The notes under the pieces were generated by a model. It did not search any database and was not told where the DNA came from. It was given only the letters and a program-made list of their open reading frames with translations. A stretch of 7,612 bases of DNA, from assembly GCA_945866155.1 (NCBI GenBank), contig CAMBGL010000056.1, positions 1-7,612 of the forward strand, written 5' to 3'. A program made the position numbers and the translations under genes. Shown in pieces: positions 1 through 4,751 of the stretch. The first letter of the stretch is position 1, and the number at the start of each line of letters is the position of its first letter. The stretch is from Bifidobacterium breve (GTDB taxonomy: Bacteria; Actinomycetota; Actinomycetes; Nanopelagicales; Nanopelagicaceae).

Positions 1-207
1 GAGGTAGAAGTTGATGAAGTCGGTCCATCACTTCGCTACGCAACAGCAAAGGTCACACGTACCCAACGCCAAGGCGGAGCACCAGCAGGTGGAGGATTTT
101 CTGCGCCAGCAGGAGATTCAATCAACGATGATCCTTGGGCTGCAGCATCTTCAACGCCAACTGGCGGAGGATGGGCAACCACAACTAACGACGAACCACC
201 ATTTTAA
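1..207 (+). CDS. ssb: Single-stranded DNA-binding protein SSB, C-terminal part
   Basis: This is the 3' end of a gene that enters from the left edge in frame 1; 68 codons plus a TAA stop are visible. SSB coats single-stranded DNA during replication, recombination and repair, and its acidic tail recruits partner proteins. The visible part starts with the end of the OB-fold domain (EVEVDEVGPSLRYATAKVTR). It continues as a Gly/Ala/Pro/Thr-rich disordered linker and ends in the tip NDEPPF, the actinobacterial version of the conserved acidic, Phe-terminated SSB tail. Its position just before rpsR and rplI matches the usual rpsF-ssb-rpsR-rplI order. A 75-bp gap without an obvious terminator leads to rpsR, so the genes are probably cotranscribed. 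An overlapping +2-frame reading with an ATG near position 11 is a shadow. Identification is confident; the OB fold itself is outside the window. Confidence 0.93.
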   Translation, partial: EVEVDEVGPSLRYATAKVTRTQRQGGAPAGGGFSAPAGDSINDDPWAAASSTPTGGGWATTTNDEPPF

Positions 208-282
208 AAAACTAACCTATCCATCCATTCCTAGTTATAACCGTAAGGTAAAAAATTAGGGCACCCGAAAAGGAGCACCACA

Positions 283-570
283 ATGGGAGCAAGAAATAAT
301 AAGGCTCTACGCGAGCCAAAGAACAAGGGCGCAAAAGCCGCTGCCCTCAATAAGAAGTTCAAGAAGAAGCCTTGCAGCTTCTGCCAGAACAAGGTGAGCT
401 ATATCGATTACAAAGATATTGCAACACTTCGTAAGTACATCTCTGATCGCGGAAAGATTCGCGCTCGCCGAGTAACAGGTGCTTGCACACAACATCAACG
501 CTCCATTGCAACTGCTGTAAAGAACAGCCGTGAAGTTGCATTGTTGCCTTACACATCAACAGCTAGATAA
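283..570 (+). CDS. rpsR: 30S ribosomal protein S18, zinc-binding (C+) type
   Basis: S18 is a component of the small-subunit platform, where it pairs with S6. The protein is 95 residues, slightly longer than the usual 75-88 because of a Lys/Ala-rich basic N-terminal extension (residues 1-29). The core carries the S18 signature IDYKD..LR.YIS.RGKI.ARRVTG (about residues 41-66) and ends in the typical ALLPYTS. Residues C31, C34, C68 and H71 form a CxxC...CxxH set, as in the zinc-containing S18 paralogue of mycobacteria. Many actinobacteria also keep a zinc-free copy, induced when zinc is scarce; none is visible here. The start is supported by AAGGAG at 270-275, 7 nt before the ATG. The gene lies between ssb and rplI and is most likely in the same operon. 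Confidence 0.97.
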   Translation: MGARNNKALREPKNKGAKAAALNKKFKKKPCSFCQNKVSYIDYKDIATLRKYISDRGKIRARRVTGACTQHQRSIATAVKNSREVALLPYTSTAR

Positions 571-574
571 GGAG
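569..574 (+). promoter_or_regulatory. rplI ribosome binding site overlapping the rpsR stop
   Basis: The sequence AAGGAG begins with the last two bases of the rpsR TAA stop (568-570) and lies 10 nt before the rplI ATG at 585. The overlap suggests that ribosomes finishing rpsR can reinitiate on rplI, coupling S18 and L9 synthesis. The motif is seen directly; the coupling is inferred. Confidence 0.75.
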
Positions 575-584
575 CGAATCAATT

Positions 585-1031
585 ATGAAACTCATCCTTA
601 CTCGTGAAGTTGCAGGACTTGGTTCTGCCGGAGATGTTGTAACTGTAAAAGATGGCTTTGCTCGCAATTTCTTGCTGCCACGTGGCAATGCAATTGCTTG
701 GTCACTCGGTGGCGAAAAGCAGATTCAGAGCATCCGTCGTGCTCGCTCTGCTCGCGAAATTCGCGATATCGACCATGCAAAAGAGATCAAGGCAAAGCTT
801 GAGTCAACAACGATTACTACAAAGGTAAAAGTTGGCGCAAAGGGCGTTCTCTTCGGTTCTGTAACAGATAAAGATGTAGCAGCTGCAATCAAGAGCGCAG
901 TAGCAATCGATATCGATCGTCACAGCATCAAGACAAAGGGCCATATCAAGAAGATCGGGGAGCACGAAGTAAAGGTTTCTCTCGGTCACAACGTCGTCGC
1001 AACAGTGACGGTAAGCGTTGTAGCTCAATAA
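585..1031 (+). CDS. rplI: 50S ribosomal protein L9
   Basis: L9 binds 23S rRNA at the base of the L1 stalk and helps maintain reading frame. At 148 residues it has the normal family length. The N-terminal rRNA-binding domain (about 1-47) opens MKLILTREVAGLGSAGDVV and contains the L9 signature VKDGFARNFLLPRGNAI. A helical linker rich in Arg/Glu/Lys (about 48-72) joins it to the C-terminal domain (about 73-147), which includes LFGSVTDKDVAAAI and ends in repeated beta-type Val/Thr segments. The start is fixed by AAGGAG at 569-574. It is the last gene of the ssb-rpsR-rplI unit and is followed by a clear intrinsic terminator. In many actinobacteria dnaB comes next; here about 3.7 kb separates the two. 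Confidence 0.97.
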   Translation: MKLILTREVAGLGSAGDVVTVKDGFARNFLLPRGNAIAWSLGGEKQIQSIRRARSAREIRDIDHAKEIKAKLESTTITTKVKVGAKGVLFGSVTDKDVAAAIKSAVAIDIDRHSIKTKGHIKKIGEHEVKVSLGHNVVATVTVSVVAQ

Positions 1032-1049
1032 ATAGTTAGTAATAAAGAG

Positions 1050-1075
1050 CCCGTCGCAATTGCGGCGGGTTTTTT
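1050..1075 (+). terminator. Rho-independent terminator after rplI
   Basis: The arms CCCGTCGC (1050-1057) and GCGGCGGG (1062-1069) form an 8-bp stem with one T-G wobble and an AATT loop, followed directly by six T residues and, after one A, seven more. It starts 19 bp after the rplI stop and ends the ribosomal operon. The stop codon of the minus-strand phosphotransferase (TTA at 1074-1076 on the plus strand) lies inside the T tract. The same hairpin therefore also lies just beyond that gene, although its minus-strand U-rich tail (CUCUUUAUU) is weak. Confidence 0.9.
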
Positions 1076-1988
1076 ATTTTTTTGTAACTTGAATTAGGGC
1101 TCTATCAAAAGCGCTACTTGTAAATTCAGATTGAGCTAATTCAAATTTAGCCATCCCCCACTGCCAGAAATCAAAATCTAATTCAGAGATTGAAGATTGG
1201 ATAGATGCCCACAGCGTCCACCCGTATTTGGCCATCAAAGCTTGTAACCAGGCGCGTGCAATTTTTTCTGGGCGATGCTTTCCGTAATAGGCAGTGACTA
1301 GCTCTTCTAAGCGTTCGTAATCCAGAAACGCTTCAGCCCAAATATTTCCAAGTTCAAAACAAGCATCATTATTACCTGAATATTCGTAATCTATAAGCCA
1401 GATTTTTTCACCATCGTCGATGAAATTTCCGGGCAATAAATCGTTATTACATGGAACTAAACCATCATTGAGAACTTTCATTGCTTTATTGATCTCTTCC
1501 ATTTTCGGAGCAAAATCCAAATAATGTGCTGGAAGCTTGAAGCCTCTCTCCTGAACGATTGAGAGATAATTTTTTTGAATCTCATACATTGTGAAATCTC
1601 GAACAAAAGGTTTCCCCGAATGCAGCGAGCGGCAACTTGCCGCAATGCGCCCCAAACTATTCTCAACATCTTTAGTACTAAAAGTCTTTCCTTCCAGGAA
1701 GGAAATAACTAATAGACCTTGCCCTGGGAGATAGTCTAAAACTTGAGCCCCACAGCCACTCTCTGCAGCTAATTTTGAATTGAGATATTCAGATTCGCGA
1801 TCTATAGATAGGAGTTCGGAGGAGTTACTTGATATACGTGCAACACAGTATCCATTAGGTAATTCCACTTTCAGATTTCGGTTCGTAATACCGCCTGATA
1901 GTTCAGTAAGCGATCGGCGATTATTCAATCTGGGAACTTTATTGAGGAGTGCTCCGAATTCTTCTTCAAGAGTATTGGAAGAGTTCAT
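1074..1988 (-). CDS. Choline-kinase-like / APH-fold phosphotransferase
   Basis: This is a 304-residue protein of the choline/ethanolamine kinase and aminoglycoside phosphotransferase fold, which transfers phosphate from ATP to a small hydroxylated substrate. Motifs, numbered from the chosen ATG: the nucleotide-loop sequence LSGGITNRNLKV (30-41); a catalytic-loop sequence CNNDLLPGN (180-188) with the catalytic Asp at D183 and the metal-binding Asn at N188; and IDYEYSGNNDACFELGN, whose D200 fits the second metal-binding Asp. These resemble the choline-kinase branch more than drug kinases. The catalytic loop has Asn181 where the family's HxD motif has His. The start is uncertain. ATG at 1988 is preferred because it leaves a short gap to the divergent gene; ATG at 2003 (5 residues longer) and TTG at 2036 are possible, and none has a good Shine-Dalgarno. 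The protein appears cytosolic. The divergent neighbour is a dimethylglycine/sarcosine-dehydrogenase-like enzyme, which hints at choline or methylamine metabolism. The exact substrate cannot be read from the sequence. Confidence 0.85.
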   Translation of the reverse strand: MNSSNTLEEEFGALLNKVPRLNNRRSLTELSGGITNRNLKVELPNGYCVARISSNSSELLSIDRESEYLNSKLAAESGCGAQVLDYLPGQGLLVISFLEGKTFSTKDVENSLGRIAASCRSLHSGKPFVRDFTMYEIQKNYLSIVQERGFKLPAHYLDFAPKMEEINKAMKVLNDGLVPCNNDLLPGNFIDDGEKIWLIDYEYSGNNDACFELGNIWAEAFLDYERLEELVTAYYGKHRPEKIARAWLQALMAKYGWTLWASIQSSISELDFDFWQWGMAKFELAQSEFTSSAFDRALIQVTKK

Positions 1989-2004
1989 CACTTCAGGATA
2001 CATT
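1975..2004 (+). promoter_or_regulatory. Candidate promoter of the FAD/GcvT oxidoreductase
   Basis: TTGGAA (1975-1980) and TACATT (1999-2004) each match 4 of 6 bases of the sigma-70 -35 and -10 consensus, with an 18-bp spacer. Transcription beginning 7-8 nt downstream would start at about the GTG codon at 2012, giving a leaderless mRNA, a form common in actinobacteria. This is a pattern-based inference; matches of this quality occur by chance. Confidence 0.33.
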
Positions 2005-2021
2005 TGCGGGCGTGAGTACAA
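1995..2021 (-). promoter_or_regulatory. Candidate promoter of the phosphotransferase
   Basis: Read on the minus strand, TATCCT (2000-1995) is a 4/6 match to the -10 box and lies 6 nt before the ATG at 1988. TTGTAC (2021-2016) could serve as a -35 box at a short 15-bp spacing. The -10 element overlaps the opposite-strand one at 1999-2004, so both genes might be driven from one shared site. The evidence is weak and depends on the ATG at 1988 being the true start. Confidence 0.22.
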
Positions 2022-4459
2022 CAGTCTTTCCAACAAAAGCTCGCATAGTCATTATTGGCGGCGGAGTTGGTGGCACATCTGTTGCGCATCATCTAGCTGA
2101 ACTTGGTGAAAAAGAGGTCATTCTCCTCGAACGCAGTGACCTAACGAGCGGATCCACCTTTCATTCGGCCGGTCTTGTTGGTCAACTGCGTGCCGATCCA
2201 ACACTTACCAAAATGAATATGCATTCGGTAGATTTGTATCGTTCACTAGAGAAAACAGATGCCCCCGCTAGTTGGCGAGAGTGCGGGAGCATCAAGCTTG
2301 CTTCATCTCCAGAGCGCATGGAAGAAATTCGCAGACAAATCGGTTGGGCTCGTACATTTGGTTTAGATCTCCATGAAATTTCACCGCAAGAGGCGCAAAA
2401 CCTCTTTCCACTCATTGATCTAGAAGGAGTGGTTGGCGCTTGTTATATGGCCTCCGATGGTCAAGTCGATCCCTCTCAACTCACTATGGCCATGGCTGCA
2501 GGTGCACGCAGAAATGGTGCACAGATATTTACACATACTCGAGTTCTGGAGATTAAGACTAAAGACGGTCGCGTGACTCACGTTGTCACCGACAAGGGCA
2601 CGATTGAATGCGAAATAGTTGTCAATTGCGGCGGAATATATGCAGCGCAAGTTGGTCGGATGGTTGATGTAAGAATTCCAATTGTTCCTATGAGCCATCA
2701 ATACCTCATCACAGAAAATTTCTTACCGCAAGGCGAAAAGATGCTTCCATCATTGAGAGATCCAGATTTATTGATTTACTTTCGCCAAGAGGTATCAGGC
2801 TTACTTATGGGTGGATACGAAAGAAATTCAAAAGCATGGAGCGCTGATTTCAATAACTTTGACAAGATCCCAGAAGATTTCAATGGGAAGTTACTTAGCG
2901 AAGAGTGGGAACGTTTTGAAGAGATTGCGGTAAATTCACAACGACGCGTTCCAAAGATGGGTGAAATTGGAGTAAAGAATTTCATCAATGGCCCAGAAGG
3001 TTTTACTCCTGATAATGAATTTTGTTTGGGCGAGACTTCAGTAGGTGGCTTCTTTGTAGCTGCTGGTTTCTGCGCACATGGAATTGCAGGTGCAGGAGGA
3101 ATTGGAAAAGTTGTAGCCGAATGGATTGTGGCAGGAGAGCCAACAATGGATCTGTGGCATATGGATATAAAGCGTTTTGGCAGTTCTTATAACTCTCCGA
3201 AGTTTACACTCGAGCGGATAACTGAAAATTATGAGGCGTATTACGATATTCATTACCCAGGTGAAGAACGTAAAAGTGCGCGACCTGAGAAAAAATCTCC
3301 AATTTACGATTGGCATAAAGCACATGGTGCAATTTTTGGTGAAAAAGCATCGTGGGAACGGGTTAATTATTACTCAACACATAAAGGTGATGAAGCGCTT
3401 CGACCAATTGGGTGGGCTGGAAAGTATTGGTCTTCTGCAGTTCAAATAGAGCACCACGCAACAAGGAATTCAGCTGGAATTTTTGATGAATCAAGTTTTG
3501 CAAAGGCGCGGATAACTGGTGCCAGGGCAGCGGAATTCCTCAATTATGTCTGTGCCAATGATGTTGTAAAAGGAGTGGGTAGAACCGTCTATACCCAAGC
3601 ACTCAATAGTCGGGGTGGGATTGAATCTGATTACACTGTGACGCAAGTAAGTGATTCAGAATTTTTTATTGTTACAGGAACAGCATTTGCAACTCATGAT
3701 TTTGGTTGGCTAAAAAAGATTGCACGCGAAAAAAATTACGATCTAACGATAGAAGATATAACTCAAGAGCTTGCTTGTTTTGGAATCTGGGGACCTCGAG
3801 CACGCGATATTCTCTCTAAGGTAACTTCATACGATTTATCACATTCCAATTTCCCCTTCATGCATTCTCGATTATTAGAGATTGCCGGCAAAGCGGTACG
3901 AGCGACGCGAATTACATATGTTGGCGAACTCGGCTGGGAAATTTATCTGCCTGTGCACGATGCGCTATCAGTTTGGGAAGCGCTGATTGAAGCGGGAGAA
4001 GAATTTCGACTAATGCCCTGCGGGTATAAAGCTATTGAGTCGTTGCGACTTGAAAAAGGCTATCGTGCCTGGGCAGGTGAAATAAATACAGAGACCAATC
4101 CCTGGGAAGCTGGATTGGGTTTTGCGGTCTCGCTCAAAAAAGATAATTTTCATGGCAGAGAGGCACTTGTACGTGCAAAAGAAAATGTATCGCGCGCACT
4201 TGTAGCGATAACTTTTGAAAATATTTGTGATGTACCTCTTGGTAACGAAGCGATTCGTATCGGCGAGACAGTTATTGGTCGGATAAAAAGCGGTGGCCAG
4301 GGATACACACTTGAGAAGGCAATCGCCTATGCCTATGTAGAGAATTCTTTTGCACCTGCAGGCACTTCACTAGAAGTTGAGCTCTTTGGCCGTTGGGTAA
4401 GAGGAACTATTTGCGCCGAACCGCTCGTTGATCCAACAAATGAACGAGTAAAGAGTTAA
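2012..4459 (+). CDS. FAD oxidoreductase fused to GcvT domain, dimethylglycine/sarcosine dehydrogenase family
   Basis: This 815-residue two-part enzyme is predicted to demethylate a secondary or tertiary N-methylamine (dimethylglycine, sarcosine or a relative) and pass the one-carbon unit to tetrahydrofolate. The FAD-binding DAO domain (about 10-390) has GGGVGG (16-21) after a beta strand and Glu40 ending the second strand. SGSTFHSAGL carries His51, the position that holds covalent FAD in mammalian dimethylglycine dehydrogenase. An FAO_M-type connector (about 395-450) precedes a GcvT domain (about 430-700). That domain has GGIESDYTV with Asp540 at the folate-binding Asp position, GELGWEIYLP (638-647), and EKGYRAWAGEIN. 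A GcvT C-terminal barrel follows (about 704-806). The GTG at 2012 is chosen because family members start a few residues before the RIVIIGGG strand. The frame is open upstream to a GTG at 1949, but that would lie inside the divergent phosphotransferase gene. No good Shine-Dalgarno is present. No signal peptide is seen. The exact amine substrate is not determined. Confidence 0.9.
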   Translation: MSTTVFPTKARIVIIGGGVGGTSVAHHLAELGEKEVILLERSDLTSGSTFHSAGLVGQLRADPTLTKMNMHSVDLYRSLEKTDAPASWRECGSIKLASSPERMEEIRRQIGWARTFGLDLHEISPQEAQNLFPLIDLEGVVGACYMASDGQVDPSQLTMAMAAGARRNGAQIFTHTRVLEIKTKDGRVTHVVTDKGTIECEIVVNCGGIYAAQVGRMVDVRIPIVPMSHQYLITENFLPQGEKMLPSLRDPDLLIYFRQEVSGLLMGGYERNSKAWSADFNNFDKIPEDFNGKLLSEEWERFEEIAVNSQRRVPKMGEIGVKNFINGPEGFTPDNEFCLGETSVGGFFVAAGFCAHGIAGAGGIGKVVAEWIVAGEPTMDLWHMDIKRFGSSYNSPKFTLERITENYEAYYDIHYPGEERKSARPEKKSPIYDWHKAHGAIFGEKASWERVNYYSTHKGDEALRPIGWAGKYWSSAVQIEHHATRNSAGIFDESSFAKARITGARAAEFLNYVCANDVVKGVGRTVYTQALNSRGGIESDYTVTQVSDSEFFIVTGTAFATHDFGWLKKIAREKNYDLTIEDITQELACFGIWGPRARDILSKVTSYDLSHSNFPFMHSRLLEIAGKAVRATRITYVGELGWEIYLPVHDALSVWEALIEAGEEFRLMPCGYKAIESLRLEKGYRAWAGEINTETNPWEAGLGFAVSLKKDNFHGREALVRAKENVSRALVAITFENICDVPLGNEAIRIGETVIGRIKSGGQGYTLEKAIAYAYVENSFAPAGTSLEVELFGRWVRGTICAEPLVDPTNERVKS

Positions 4460-4565
4460 ATCTCAACTAATGAGAAGTAGAAAAATACTTTCATCCACAG
4501 ATGAGTGAAAAAATATCCCTTAGGTGACCTGCACTTATGGCGAGAGGTACCCCCAGATGCCAAAG

Positions 4566-4641
4566 TTACCCACAATGCATCCACCGCTATTTACACAGGA
4601 CAAGAGAGTTTTCCACCTAGTTACCCACAACCTTATGCACA
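4566..4641 (+). promoter_or_regulatory. Phased cluster of DnaA-box-like 9-mers upstream of dnaB
   Basis: The DnaA initiator binds 9-mers of the type TTWTNCACA. In one orientation this stretch carries TTACCCACA (4566), GCATCCACC (4577), ATTTACACA (4589), TTTTCCACC (4609), TTACCCACA (4621) and TTATGCACA (4633). Their starts are 11, 12, 20, 12 and 12 bp apart. Only the last fits TTWTNCACA exactly; four differ at one position and the second differs at three. A further one-mismatch copy, TCATCCACA, is at 4491. Spacing near one helical turn resembles tandem low-affinity boxes in origins and DnaA-regulated promoters. The motifs and spacing are seen directly; binding by DnaA and any effect on dnaB are inferred. 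Confidence 0.55.
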
Positions 4642-4652
4642 CTCACGCGCGG

Positions 4653-4667
4653 TGATATTCGCTATCA
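4653..4667. repeat. Inverted repeat TGATA-N5-TATCA, possible operator
   Basis: Two perfect 5-bp arms (TGATA and TATCA) flank the spacer TTCGC, 12 bp after the last DnaA-like box and about 85 bp before the dnaB start. The arm length and spacing could suit a small dimeric repressor. A repeat this short can arise by chance, so a regulatory role is only a possibility. Confidence 0.3.
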
Positions 4668-4710
4668 ATTGAGCGTGCACCTACGGTTACGCCATCGGAA
4701 AGTACGCGAG

Positions 4711-4722
4711 ATTACGCGTAAT
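4711..4722. repeat. Perfect 12-bp palindrome upstream of dnaB
   Basis: ATTACGCGTAAT is a perfect palindrome ending 29 bp before the preferred dnaB start. Three further TACG copies lie in the preceding 30 bp (4682, 4688 and 4703). It could bind a symmetric regulator or simply be chance. It would overlap the coding region if translation began at the TTG at 4722, which is one more reason to prefer the later start. Confidence 0.3.
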
Positions 4723-4737
4723 TGTCAGTGGGTAATG

Positions 4738-4746
4738 GGAAGGTGG
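4738..4746 (+). promoter_or_regulatory. dnaB ribosome binding site that decides the start
   Basis: GGAAGGTGG (4738-4746) contains AAGGTGG, one mismatch from AAGGAGG, and ends 5 nt before the GTG at 4752. No comparable motif precedes the alternative in-frame starts TTG 4722 or GTG 4728, and GTG 4743 lies inside the motif itself. It therefore favours the GTG at 4752. Confidence 0.65.
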
Positions 4747-4751
4747 TCGGT

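Larger units (their letters stand above)
4460..4751. other. Noncoding region between the oxidoreductase gene and dnaB
   Basis: This stretch of about 290 bp shows no convincing gene. The left part (4460-4520) is A/T-rich and carries two small hairpins: TCTCA-ACTAA-TGAGA (4461-4475) and TCATC-CACA-GATGA (4491-4504). Neither has a T tract, so they are at best poor terminators for the preceding gene. AGGTGACCT (4522-4530) is a short inverted repeat. The middle (4566-4641) is the DnaA-box-like array. The right part has TGATA-TTCGC-TATCA (4653-4667) and the palindrome ATTACGCGTAAT (4711-4722). The dnaB promoter must lie here, but I could not pick a -35/-10 pair with confidence. Confidence 0.7.

Noticed and set aside
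11..259. An open frame rich in Gln and His starting at position 11
   Set aside because: It is in a shifted frame over the end of ssb. The frame-1 reading gives the clear SSB linker and DEPPF tail, so this one is a shadow.
208..282. Possible hairpin with ACC-GTAA-GGT between ssb and rpsR
   Set aside because: Only a 3-bp stem with no T tract; too weak for a terminator or leader structure.
1949..2011. Extended start of the FAD oxidoreductase at GTG 1949
   Set aside because: The extra 21 residues do not resemble the family N-terminus and would lie within the divergent phosphotransferase gene. GTG 2012 gives a typical short lead before the FAD-binding strand.
4722..4751. Upstream dnaB starts at TTG 4722, GTG 4728 or GTG 4743
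   Set aside because: None has a good binding site; the best Shine-Dalgarno (4738-4746) is placed for GTG 4752, and the extra residues are not family-like.
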